Origin: Corynebacterium testudinoris
GTDB lineage: Bacteria; Actinomycetota; Actinomycetes; Mycobacteriales; Mycobacteriaceae
Assembly (NCBI RefSeq): GCF_001021045.1
Contig: NZ_CP011545.1
Coordinates: forward strand, 1,302,001 to 1,366,000
Direction of reading: 5' to 3'
DNA: 64,000 nt
In this document: piece by piece, positions 41,744 through 50,313 of the stretch
Layout of the letters: every line of letters starts with the position of its first letter
Numbering within the stretch: position 1 is the first letter of the stretch
The notes under the pieces: generated by a model
What the model was told of the DNA's origin: nothing
Database searches by the model: none
Seen by the model: the letters and a program-made list of their open reading frames with translations, nothing else
Program-made: the position numbers and the translations under genes

Positions 41744-42514
41744 TTATGAGGCTACTCGGTACCCGGTCATGGACAAGCTGCCCAAGGTGCGCTGTTCATT
41801 GAAAACATCCACCTGGCCTCCCAGTTCCGCATTGACTCCGGCGATGTAGGCCAGCGGCAGGAAGTGGTCCGGGGTGGGCACGGCACGAGGGAAATCAGGG
41901 TGAGAGGTTAAGGATTCCAGCCGGGACGGGTCGTCGAGCATGATGTCGCGGGCGGCGGCATCAAAGCTGTCGGCCCAGGCCACGCCGTTGTTTCCGGCCT
42001 GCCAGTCCACGAGGGACAAGTTGTGGACAACATTGCCGGAGCCGACGATGAGGACGTTATGGTCCCGGGCCAGGGTGGCCAGGCGGGTGCCCAGCGCAAA
42101 GTGCTCGCTTAACGGTTTGGTGGCGTCAATGGAGAGCTGGACCACCGGGATGGAGGCGTCGGGGAACATGTGCTTGAGCACCGACCAGGTGCCGTGGTCC
42201 AGGCCCCATTCGTGGTCATTCTGGACCAAGGTTGGCTTGGCGACGTCGCGGACTAATTCGGCGATTTCGGGGTCGCCGGGGGCGGCATACGTCACTTCGG
42301 AAAGCTCCGGCGGGAAGCCCCAGAAGTCGTGGATTGTGCGGGGGTTGTCCATCGCGGTGACACCGGTGCCTTCGGTGTACCAGTGGGCGGATACGGAGAC
42401 GATCGCGCGTGGGGCGATGCCGCTGCCCAGCGAGGACCAGGTGCGGGTGAATTCGTTGTTGTCGATGGCGTTCATGGGTGAGCCGTGCCCAACGAACAAT
42501 GCGTTTGTAGTCAT
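41744..42514 (-). CDS. LigB/YgiD-family extradiol dioxygenase-like protein
   Basis: The 256-residue protein matches the 4,5-DOPA dioxygenase extradiol family: metal ligands in FVGHGSPMNAI and SAHWYTEG, later HEWGLDHGTW and GSGNVVHNL. Such enzymes open catechol rings using a divalent metal. Bacterial YgiD acts on DOPA in vitro, but the natural substrate is unknown. It follows pepQ by seven bases. Confidence 0.88.
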   Translation of the reverse strand: MTTNALFVGHGSPMNAIDNNEFTRTWSSLGSGIAPRAIVSVSAHWYTEGTGVTAMDNPRTIHDFWGFPPELSEVTYAAPGDPEIAELVRDVAKPTLVQNDHEWGLDHGTWSVLKHMFPDASIPVVQLSIDATKPLSEHFALGTRLATLARDHNVLIVGSGNVVHNLSLVDWQAGNNGVAWADSFDAAARDIMLDDPSRLESLTSHPDFPRAVPTPDHFLPLAYIAGVNAELGGQVDVFNEQRTLGSLSMTGYRVAS

Positions 42515-42521
42515 GTCCCCA

Positions 42522-43598
42522 TTATAGGGAACGTTGTTGACGTGTCAACACATCGGCGCCCGACGACGTCACCGTCACGATGTCCTCCAGTCGCATGCCC
42601 CACTGGCCAGGCAAATAAATCCCCGGCTCGATGGAAAAGCACATCCCCTCCTCCAGCACCAGGTCATTTCCCGCCATGATGTACGGCTCCTCGTGCGTGG
42701 ACAACCCAATTCCGTGCCCGGTCCGATGGATGAAAAACTCGCCGTAGCCCGCCTCCGCGATCACCTCGCGCGCCGCCCGATCAATCGCTTCGGCAGTTAC
42801 CCCCGGACGCACCGCCGCCACTGCCGCCCCATGGGCCCGTTCGAGCACCTCATAAGCGGCGGCAACCTCCGGCGTTGGCTCCCCCACCGTGTAGGTTCGG
42901 GTCGAATCCGAGTGGTAGCCGCTGTCGAGAGTGCCGCCAATATCCACCACCACGCAGTCCCCCTCCTGCAGCACCCGAGAAGAAAAACTATGGTGCGGGT
43001 TCGCCCCGTTGGGCCCTGATCCGACAATGACGAAGTCCACGGCCACGTGCTCCGCCACAATGAGCTGCTCCAGTTCCTTTGCCACCTCTTCCTCCGTGCG
43101 CCGGCCCCGCAGGAGTCCAGGCACCTGCGCGTGGACATCATCGATAGCGTGGGCAGCCCGGCGTAGCTGCGCGATCTCATCGAGATCCTTGCGCATGAAC
43201 AACTCCGACAGCGTCGTCGCGGCCGGCACGGTCGCCCGTCCACCGAGCAGCTCCTGCAGTCGCAACACATGCACGGTCGTCAGGCTCGACCCGAGTGCCA
43301 CCGCACCCGTCTGCGGCAGGTGATCCACTGCCAGGCGGTGAGGATCATCGCCGTCGCGCCACCCGCGGACGTCGATAAGCTCTCGGGGAGCGTCACCGAT
43401 ATCGGTGGCAGGTGCCAGCAGCACCGGCGCGCCCTCCGCGGGTACCACCAGCGCAGTGAGCCGCTCATGGGACGACAGCCACGAACCAGTGAGATACGCC
43501 AGCTCCGGGCCCGTTCCAATAATGAGGCCAGCCAGCCCAGCCTCGCGGGCCAGTTCGGCGGCACGGGTGAGACGATTTCGGTAGACGATGTCAGACAT
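42522..43598 (-). CDS. pepQ: Xaa-Pro dipeptidase / aminopeptidase P family
   Basis: This 358-residue M24 metallopeptidase hydrolyses peptides with proline in the second position. The N-terminal creatinase-like domain is followed by the pita-bread fold with its five metal ligands, visible in VVDIGGTLDSGYHSDSTRT, HRTGHGIGLSTHEEP and MCFSIEPGIY and the final MRLEDIV. ATG 43598 is used. ATG 43607 is possible but has no ribosome binding site. It is divergent from the trypsin-like gene with overlapping -10 boxes. Confidence 0.92.
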   Translation of the reverse strand: MSDIVYRNRLTRAAELAREAGLAGLIIGTGPELAYLTGSWLSSHERLTALVVPAEGAPVLLAPATDIGDAPRELIDVRGWRDGDDPHRLAVDHLPQTGAVALGSSLTTVHVLRLQELLGGRATVPAATTLSELFMRKDLDEIAQLRRAAHAIDDVHAQVPGLLRGRRTEEEVAKELEQLIVAEHVAVDFVIVGSGPNGANPHHSFSSRVLQEGDCVVVDIGGTLDSGYHSDSTRTYTVGEPTPEVAAAYEVLERAHGAAVAAVRPGVTAEAIDRAAREVIAEAGYGEFFIHRTGHGIGLSTHEEPYIMAGNDLVLEEGMCFSIEPGIYLPGQWGMRLEDIVTVTSSGADVLTRQQRSL

Positions 43599-43622
43599 GC
43601 CCACCATGGTAGGCGTCGACGG

Positions 43623-43629
43623 TATCGTA
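43623..43629. promoter_or_regulatory. Overlapping bidirectional -10 box
   Basis: TATCGT (43623-43628, plus) and TACGAT (43629-43624, minus) share six bases, so both strands have a -10 box at one place. It is seven bases upstream of ATG 43636 (leaderless) and about 16 bases before the pepQ start. Confidence 0.45.
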
Positions 43630-43635
43630 GAGACG

Positions 43636-44244
43636 ATGAACGACGACTTCGTTGTGCGACTGTCGGCCGGCCCCGCCTATTGCTCCGGCGCCCTCATCAG
43701 CCCCGACCTCAACGCCGCCGAAGCCCACACCGAGTACCTGCTCACCTGCGGCCACTTTATCCCCCACGTGACCGGCCCTGTGCACGTCACGGGACAGCGG
43801 GTTGACGCCCTAGTCCTGGACAGCCTCCACATTCCCCGCACCGATCTGGCAGTGGTCCGCATGGATCGGCGATCCTCAGCAGCTCAGCTGCTTCGCGTAT
43901 CGACGTCCCGGCCACCCCTCTTCGCTCGTGCCCTCACCCTCAGCTTCGGAGGAGGTTCAGCCCGGGCGACCGAACGCCACGGTCGAGTATGGGGACGCTC
44001 CCCCGCCTCCATCGCCCGCAACGGGCAGGTTGTCGTCCGCCCCTCGGCTGTGCTGTGGAACACTCCCCCGACCGTTGGGGGTGACTCGGGAGCACCCGTC
44101 ATCATCGGCGATGAGCTGGTGGCGCTCCAATCGATCGGCAATGACTGGGGAGGCAACGTCATCCGCTTCGGCAGCAGTCAGCAGCTCGCCCCGCACCGCC
44201 CCGCGATCGCCGAGGCGGTGGCGACCCTACAGGACCGCCACTAG
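43636..44244 (+). CDS. Trypsin-like serine peptidase without signal peptide
   Basis: The 202-residue protein has the chymotrypsin-type triad: His in LLTCGHF, Asp in RTDLAVV and Ser in VGGDSGAPV. No signal peptide or membrane anchor is visible, so it may act inside the cell, unlike most S1 peptidases, although non-classical export cannot be excluded. The gene is leaderless and shares a promoter with pepQ, another peptidase. It overlaps the convergent helicase gene by four bases. Confidence 0.8.
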   Translation: MNDDFVVRLSAGPAYCSGALISPDLNAAEAHTEYLLTCGHFIPHVTGPVHVTGQRVDALVLDSLHIPRTDLAVVRMDRRSSAAQLLRVSTSRPPLFARALTLSFGGGSARATERHGRVWGRSPASIARNGQVVVRPSAVLWNTPPTVGGDSGAPVIIGDELVALQSIGNDWGGNVIRFGSSQQLAPHRPAIAEAVATLQDRH

Positions 44245-47033
44245 CTGCCGATGGCCACCACTCCACGGCGGATGGCGTCAATGGCGCGCCGCGCATTGGC
44301 GCTAATGTCGTCGGTATAGCCGGTCTTAGCCACCTGCTCGAGCAGGTCAATGACCTGGCGGCACCAGCGCACGAAATCACCTGGGGTCAGCTCCGCACCC
44401 GATTCCGCCGCAGCGGCGAGGCAGTAGCCCAGCGGGGCACCCGCCGCCCACTGATGTATAGACAATGCGAAGCCGCCCTCCGGCTCTCGCGTGATGGGCA
44501 ACCGATGACGACGCTCATCCGCGGCCAACTCCGACCAGATCCCGGCCGTGGCGTCCATGGCGGCCGCCATGCGTTCGGTCGCTGCCTGCGACTCCCCACC
44601 GCCCGAGTACTTGCGGTTTTCGAAAGTGCACAGGGACACCACTCCCGCCAATTCTGCCGGGTCCAGCTCGTTCCAGATACCGCGGCGCAGGCACTGGGCC
44701 ACCAATAGGTCCGACTCGTTGTGGATCTGCGCCAACCGCGCACCCTCCTCGGTGATCACCGGTGTGCGCTCCGGACCGGTCCCCTCGAACTCGACGTAAT
44801 TCATCTCCGAGAGCAACCCGATGATGCGCTCGAAGTGCTTGCCCAGGGTGTCCGTGGCTCGCTCCACCCGCGACTGCAGGCGAGCGAGATCGCGCTCCCG
44901 GCGGGTGAGCTTCTCCCCCACCCTGGCCAACTGTTCCCGATCCGTCGTCGGCCAGGAATGCACCGGGTGTGCCGTGAGCTCCGCCCGCAGGGCAACCACC
45001 TGCTTCGAATCCCGCACTCGAGCCTGCTGGCGCATCTTTTTCGGACGCCCATAAGAATTGCGCTGGAACTGCTGGGTGACGTAGCGGGTGTTCTTGCGTG
45101 GAGCCGCCGTCACCTTGCGCGGCAAGCTCATGTGCCCCAGCACGATCGGCGGGTTAGCAAAACCGGCGGCATCGATCCGACCCGACCACCCCTGCTCCGT
45201 GGTTACCCACGGGCGCGGGTCCTTGGCCTGGCTGGCCGGTGAGACGACGACCGCCAACACCGGGTGCTTCCGGCCCGGGATCGCGATGACCTCGCCCAAC
45301 TGCAGGCGCGCCAAGATGCGCACGGTCTCCTCGACGCGCTGATTGAGTGAATCCTGCCGCGCCGCCCTCTCCTCGTCCGACAGCTGCCGGCGAAGGCGCA
45401 TGTATTCCACCAGCTGCTCCGCCGGGTCTTCTCCCTCCATCGCGGGCGGATTAAACACCGCGATGTCCTTGTCCAACTGGGCCCGCAGCTCCCGGACGCG
45501 ATGTTCCGCCCGCTCGATCTCCCGGACCTCATCGACCACCGAACCGTCAGCCTGGTACTGGGCAAAGGACTTCTCCAGTAGACGCAACGAGGGCTCGAAG
45601 CCAATCATGTTGAGCAGGTTGACGGCCATGTTGTAGCCGGGCGCAAAAGTAGAAATCAGCGGGTAGGTCCTCGTCGACGCGAGCCCAGCGACCGCCCGCG
45701 GATCCATCGCCGGTGACCACTGCACGACCGCGTGCCCGATGACGTCAATGCCCCGCCGCCCGGCCCGGCCAGTCAGTTGGGTGTACTGCCCCGGGGTGAG
45801 CTCCACGTGGGCCTCGCCGTTGTATTTGACCAGCTTTTCCAGCACCACGCTGCGCGCGGGCATATTGATCCCCAGCGCGAGGGTCTCGGTGGCGAATACC
45901 GCCCGGACGAGTCCGCGCACGAACAACTCCTCCACGATGTGTTTGAAAGCAGGGAGCATGCCCGCGTGGTGGGCGGCGAAGCCACGTTGCAACGCCGCCT
46001 TCCACTGGTTGAACTGCAGCACCTCCAAGTCTTCCTCGGGGATGCCTGCGACGCCGGCGTCGATAATCTCACCAATAAGCTGCGACTCCTCCTGCGAGGT
46101 CAACACCAGATTGGAACGCAGACACTGGAACAGCGCCCCTTCACAGCCGGCCCGGGAGAAAATGAAGGTGATCGCCGGGAGCATGTCCATGCCCTGCAGC
46201 ACCCGGAGCACATCGGGGCGGCTGACGGGACGCTGCCGATCCTGTGGGCGCTTGGCCCCAGAACGACGGCCGGCAGCCCGAGCGCGGAAACCCTGGCCGG
46301 ACTCCCAGTCATCGCGTCCCTCCGTGGCGGCGGCTTCCTGCAGCCGGTCGATCCGCCGCTCCAGCTCGCGATTGACCTCCCCACCTGTGCCCGGCTCGAA
46401 CAGCGGATAGATCTTCCGGCCGACCATCATCCATTGCTCCAACGGAACCGGGCGGGTATCGGAGACTATGACCGTCGTGTTGCCCCGGACAGTGCTCAGC
46501 CAATTGCCAAACTCCTCCGAGTTGGACACGGTCGCCGAGAGCCCAATGATGTTCACCGACTCATCCAGGTTGAGGATCACCTCTTCCCACACCGCGCCGC
46601 GTGACTGATCCGCGAGGTAGTGGATTTCGTCCATGACCACGTGGCTGAGCCGATCCAAGGCGAAAGAGCCGGCGTAAATCATGTTGCGCAACACCTCGGT
46701 CGTCATGACGACGATCTCGGCGTGGCTATTGATGGACACGTCGCCGGTGAGCAGGCCCACGGCATCCTCACCGTGTGCTTCCACCAAGTCGTGATACTTC
46801 TGGTTGCTCAGCGCCTTGATGGGAGTGGTGTAAAAACACTTCGTGCCCTGCGACAACGCGAGTGAAACCGCAAACTCTCCGACGATGGTCTTGCCTGCAC
46901 CGGTGGGAGCGCACACCAACACCCCGTGCCCCTCCTCGACGGCTTGGCAGCCAGCGATTTGGAAATCATCGAGGGGAAAATCCAGGGCGGCGACAAACTC
47001 GGAGAAATGGGAAACGTGGTGGTCTTCGTTCAT
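44241..47033 (-). CDS. helY: Ski2-like DEAD/DEAH-box helicase HelY
   Basis: This 930-residue superfamily-2 helicase has Walker A APTGAGKT, the DEIH box (VMDEIHYLAD), SATVSN and QLTGRAGRRGID, then DSHCT-type C-terminal domains as in Ski2/Mtr4 and mycobacterial HelY. It is expected to unwind RNA for processing or decay. Start ATG 47033 (MNEDHH) is set by homology. A longer frame to 47135 would overlap tatC. It is the last gene of the paf-tat-helY block. Confidence 0.9.
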   Translation of the reverse strand: MNEDHHVSHFSEFVAALDFPLDDFQIAGCQAVEEGHGVLVCAPTGAGKTIVGEFAVSLALSQGTKCFYTTPIKALSNQKYHDLVEAHGEDAVGLLTGDVSINSHAEIVVMTTEVLRNMIYAGSFALDRLSHVVMDEIHYLADQSRGAVWEEVILNLDESVNIIGLSATVSNSEEFGNWLSTVRGNTTVIVSDTRPVPLEQWMMVGRKIYPLFEPGTGGEVNRELERRIDRLQEAAATEGRDDWESGQGFRARAAGRRSGAKRPQDRQRPVSRPDVLRVLQGMDMLPAITFIFSRAGCEGALFQCLRSNLVLTSQEESQLIGEIIDAGVAGIPEEDLEVLQFNQWKAALQRGFAAHHAGMLPAFKHIVEELFVRGLVRAVFATETLALGINMPARSVVLEKLVKYNGEAHVELTPGQYTQLTGRAGRRGIDVIGHAVVQWSPAMDPRAVAGLASTRTYPLISTFAPGYNMAVNLLNMIGFEPSLRLLEKSFAQYQADGSVVDEVREIERAEHRVRELRAQLDKDIAVFNPPAMEGEDPAEQLVEYMRLRRQLSDEERAARQDSLNQRVEETVRILARLQLGEVIAIPGRKHPVLAVVVSPASQAKDPRPWVTTEQGWSGRIDAAGFANPPIVLGHMSLPRKVTAAPRKNTRYVTQQFQRNSYGRPKKMRQQARVRDSKQVVALRAELTAHPVHSWPTTDREQLARVGEKLTRRERDLARLQSRVERATDTLGKHFERIIGLLSEMNYVEFEGTGPERTPVITEEGARLAQIHNESDLLVAQCLRRGIWNELDPAELAGVVSLCTFENRKYSGGGESQAATERMAAAMDATAGIWSELAADERRHRLPITREPEGGFALSIHQWAAGAPLGYCLAAAAESGAELTPGDFVRWCRQVIDLLEQVAKTGYTDDISANARRAIDAIRRGVVAIGS

Positions 47034-47055
47034 GACCACCACGGTACTGAAGGTT

Positions 47056-48042
47056 CTAAAGAACGTCGCCGAAATCTGGTCGCTGGCGACGGTTACTGAA
47101 GTCAGCGGCCGGCTCGATCGGCACCGGAGCGCCAACTGGTTGCGGGGCGTCGACTCCGCCGGGCCCGGTATTGAGCGAGGAGGAAGCCTCGTCGTCGAGG
47201 TCCATCCACTCCGGGCGTTCCCGGTTGCGGCGTTTGTCGTTCCACCGGCAAAATTGCAGCGCCATTTCGACCAGCAGGGTCAACGAGAGCGCGAGGACCA
47301 CCATGGAGAAGGGATCTTGTCCCGGTGTCATGAAGGCCGCGAAGACGAAGAGCACCAGGATGATGACGCGGCGCTTGCCCTTGATTGCGTCATATTCCAG
47401 GATGCCGATGATGTTGAGGGCGGCGATAAACAGCGGGACTTCAAAGCTGACTCCGAAGATCAACAGCAATGCCAGGAGGAACCCGAAGTAGCGTTCGCCG
47501 GTCAGGGCGGCCGCCTGGAACTCATCACCGATGGTCAACAGGAATGACAAGCCGAAGTGGACCACGAAGTAGGCGAGGATGGCGCCAGCGACGAACAGCG
47601 ACACCGCGATGGAGACGAAGACGAACGTCCAGCGGCGCTCATTCTTCAACAGCCCCGGGGTGATGAACTCCCAGATCTGGAACAACCACACCGGAGATGA
47701 CAACACGGCACCAGCGAGGGCACCGACCTTGAGGCGCAGCATGAACATTTCAAACACGCCCGTTGCCAGGAGGCGACATTGGCCGTCCCCGGAGAAGTCA
47801 GCCCGGCTCTCTTGCGGAAGAGAACAGTAGGGGCCACGCAAGATTTCCCCCAAGGGCATCAAGCCGAAGGGGGCGGATTGGTACCAGATGAAGCCAATGA
47901 TGGTGCCCACGATCAGCGCCAGCAAGGAGATAATGACCCGGCGGCGGAGTTCTTGGAGGTGTTCGACCAGGGACATCTCCCCGGTCTCATTTTTCGGCTT
48001 CTTCTTAAACCGGAATCGCTTGCGTTTCTGCTCGGTCGTCAT
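47056..48042 (-). CDS. tatC: Twin-arginine translocase subunit TatC
   Basis: The 328-residue membrane protein is the receptor of the twin-arginine pathway for folded proteins. It has six transmembrane helices and the TatC motifs HLQELRRR at the N-terminus and FVFAAFMTPGQDPFSM near the end. N- and C-terminal extensions are basic and acidic respectively, as in actinobacteria. ATG 48042 lies six bases after tatA. Confidence 0.95.
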   Translation of the reverse strand: MTTEQKRKRFRFKKKPKNETGEMSLVEHLQELRRRVIISLLALIVGTIIGFIWYQSAPFGLMPLGEILRGPYCSLPQESRADFSGDGQCRLLATGVFEMFMLRLKVGALAGAVLSSPVWLFQIWEFITPGLLKNERRWTFVFVSIAVSLFVAGAILAYFVVHFGLSFLLTIGDEFQAAALTGERYFGFLLALLLIFGVSFEVPLFIAALNIIGILEYDAIKGKRRVIILVLFVFAAFMTPGQDPFSMVVLALSLTLLVEMALQFCRWNDKRRNRERPEWMDLDDEASSSLNTGPGGVDAPQPVGAPVPIEPAADFSNRRQRPDFGDVL

Positions 48043-48048
48043 GACCAA

Positions 48049-48345
48049 TTACTGCTGCGGCTGCTGGGGACCCTGCTGGGGGTAGCCCTGCTGAGGTTGC
48101 TGCGGCTGGGCCTGCGGGGTCGGCTGATTCTGGGGCTGATCCCAGTAGCTCTGCTGCCCCGTGGTGATCTGGCCTTGCTGGGTCTGCTGCGGTTCGTCGT
48201 CGTTCTTCATCTCCTTGACCTCGGACTTAAAGATGCGGGCGGAACGACCGATGGAACGGGCGGCGTCGGGAAGCCGCTTGGCGCCAAAGAGGAGGACGAG
48301 AAGGAAAGCGATGATGAGGATCTCTGGAAGGCCGAGGTTAGGCAT
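48049..48345 (-). CDS. tatA: Twin-arginine translocase subunit TatA
   Basis: This 98-residue protein has the short N-terminal membrane helix ([22 protein letters not shown]), an amphipathic helix and a long Gln/Pro-rich tail (about 50-98). TatA oligomers form the pore of the Tat system. The low-complexity tail is longer than in most relatives and probably disordered. It is followed directly by tatC. Confidence 0.95.
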   Translation of the reverse strand: MPNLGLPEILIIAFLLVLLFGAKRLPDAARSIGRSARIFKSEVKEMKNDDEPQQTQQGQITTGQQSYWDQPQNQPTPQAQPQQPQQGYPQQGPQQPQQ

Positions 48346-48383
48346 TGGAACCTTTCAAGTCGGGGCGGGTCTGCTGCAGGCAG

Positions 48384-49358
48384 CTAGTCTGACGTCCTAT
48401 CATACGCGCCGAGTCCCGCTACCGCGCGTTGGTGCACGGCGTTGACAAGAGATTCTGGCCCGATGACGCTGAGTCGATCGGATTGCCCGAGCACGAAGCG
48501 GATGAACCACTCGCGGGAGCCGACGGGCATGGTGGCTTCGACGCGGCCGTCGATAAGCGTCTTCCCCAGGGTGAGGGGGAAATAATCCGCCAACCACGTG
48601 GCATGGGGTTCGACAGCCAGCACCGCTTTTTCCTCGACCGCGCGGAAACCGAACGGATCTTTCGAGTCAAAGGCCATCTGGTTCAGGTGCGGCGCGGCGG
48701 CCTCGTCGAGCAGCTCCACGGAGCTCATGCGGTCGGCGCGGAAGTGCTTATGCGCGCCGCTGGTCTCCTCCCAGGCGGTGAGGTAGGTCTCGCCGGCATT
48801 GACGAAGATGCGCACGGGATCAACGGTGCGCACCGTCGAGGTATCCGAGGATGCCGAATAGTAGGTGAATCGAACGCGGCGGCCCGCGTCGAGGGCGCGG
48901 CGCATGAGCTCCTGGGGCTGGGTTTCCGCGGGATCATCGGCGGCCAGGGAGTCATAGACCGCGACGGCCTTCGGCGCCAAGATTCCCCGAAGCTTCGCCG
49001 CCGCGGACAACACGGCCTCCCGGTCGGTGAGCCCCGGCATCGCCTCGAGGGATTCCAGCGTCAACAGCAACGCCCCGGCTTCCGTCGGGGTGAGGCGCAA
49101 AGCGCGGTCCATTCCCTGGGAATTGTTGATCATCACCGCCCGGTAATCAGCAGTAAGATCCACCAGCTCCTCTGGCCATTGCCCGACTCCCGTGCAGGTC
49201 AAGCGGTGAAGGTCGGCGAGGATTTCTCCTGGGGTCCGCCCCAAATCCTTGGCGGCCTCCATGATGCTGCGCTCCGGGTGCGCCTGAAAATACGGGAGCA
49301 GGTTGAGGGAGCGGACGAGGCTGTCGAGCTTCGCGGGCGAGTCCTGATGGGTAGCCAT
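48384..49358 (-). CDS. pafC: WYL-domain regulator PafC
   Basis: The 324-residue protein has an N-terminal helix-turn-helix region (SLNLLPYFQAHPERSIMEAAKDLGR) and a WYL domain (about 150-235, FRADRMSSVEL), with a C-terminal WCX extension. With PafB it forms the LexA-independent DNA-damage activator that responds to single-stranded DNA. ATG 49358 follows the pafB stop by one base, so the two are translationally coupled. Confidence 0.92.
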   Translation of the reverse strand: MATHQDSPAKLDSLVRSLNLLPYFQAHPERSIMEAAKDLGRTPGEILADLHRLTCTGVGQWPEELVDLTADYRAVMINNSQGMDRALRLTPTEAGALLLTLESLEAMPGLTDREAVLSAAAKLRGILAPKAVAVYDSLAADDPAETQPQELMRRALDAGRRVRFTYYSASSDTSTVRTVDPVRIFVNAGETYLTAWEETSGAHKHFRADRMSSVELLDEAAAPHLNQMAFDSKDPFGFRAVEEKAVLAVEPHATWLADYFPLTLGKTLIDGRVEATMPVGSREWFIRFVLGQSDRLSVIGPESLVNAVHQRAVAGLGAYDRTSD

Positions 49359-49359
49359 G

Positions 49360-50313
49360 CTATCGAGCTCCTTGGAGTAGATCGGCAACCTGTGCGCGCA
49401 CGTCGGCTGGCTCGACGACGGAGACATCGGGCGCGAAGCCCGCTGCGGTGCGAGCGAGCCAGTCCCGGTCGACGTCGATAAGCTCGATCAGCCCGTCGGG
49501 GCGGCGGGTGCCGGCAGAAGAGAGCTCCAGGGCGACGCCCTCGGGGATGTCCAGGACGGCGTCGACCCGTTGGCGGCCGAGCCGCAGCGATTCTTCGACG
49601 ATCTCCTGGACCGATTCTGGCTCGGGGTGGGTGGCGAGTTCGCGCCGCGCGCGGATATCGCTCACCCGGTTGAGGCGGAACGAGCGGGGTGCGTCGCGGT
49701 CGATGTCGTGGCCGACAAGGTACAGGCGCCCATGGAGATTGACCAGGCTCCACGGGTCCATCGTTCGGCGCACCGGCTCGGACGTGGGCAGCGAGGCGTA
49801 GGAGAACGTCATGCGGAAGCCGTTGCGAATGATAGTGAGGATCGAGGTCAGTACCTCGGGCGCGAGCGTGTTCAGGTCGTTGACGGCTGTAAACACGGGC
49901 GCCTGGGACAGGTCCCGGCTTGCCCCGGAGGCCGCCAACTTGGTCCAGCCGGAACGGGCGAACACGCCCAGCTCGCTGGCCTGGCCCATTTCCCCCGCCA
50001 ACCCCAGCACCGCCGCTTCCTCGGGGGTGAAGGTCATGGCGGGGAGTTCGTACTCGGCGGACTGCAGCCCATAGGTCGTGCCTCCGCCGTTCTCCTCGGA
50101 CTGGCGTGCTTCCAGGGGGACACCCGCGCGGGCGAGGGTGGCGATGTCCCGGTGGAGCTTGGTCAAAAACGAGTCGTTGTTGAGGTCGGAATAGCCGTCG
50201 ACGTGCTCGCGGATCCAGGCCGGGGTCAGGCGTCGGCCGCCGTTTTTATCCGCTGCCAGCAGCGCGAACACGAGGCTGGTCAGCCGGTGCACGGCGGCAT
50301 CTTGCTTGCTCAT
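49360..50313 (-). CDS. pafB: WYL-domain regulator PafB
   Basis: This 317-residue WYL protein resembles PafC in layout: a winged helix-turn-helix (about 1-80), WYL domain (about 140-220, with YLVGHDIDRDAPRSFRLNRV) and WCX tail. PafBC heterodimers activate many DNA-repair genes in mycobacteria. Its ATG overlaps the pafA stop by four bases. The pafA-pafB-pafC order is conserved in actinobacteria. Confidence 0.93.
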   Translation of the reverse strand: MSKQDAAVHRLTSLVFALLAADKNGGRRLTPAWIREHVDGYSDLNNDSFLTKLHRDIATLARAGVPLEARQSEENGGGTTYGLQSAEYELPAMTFTPEEAAVLGLAGEMGQASELGVFARSGWTKLAASGASRDLSQAPVFTAVNDLNTLAPEVLTSILTIIRNGFRMTFSYASLPTSEPVRRTMDPWSLVNLHGRLYLVGHDIDRDAPRSFRLNRVSDIRARRELATHPEPESVQEIVEESLRLGRQRVDAVLDIPEGVALELSSAGTRRPDGLIELIDVDRDWLARTAAGFAPDVSVVEPADVRAQVADLLQGAR

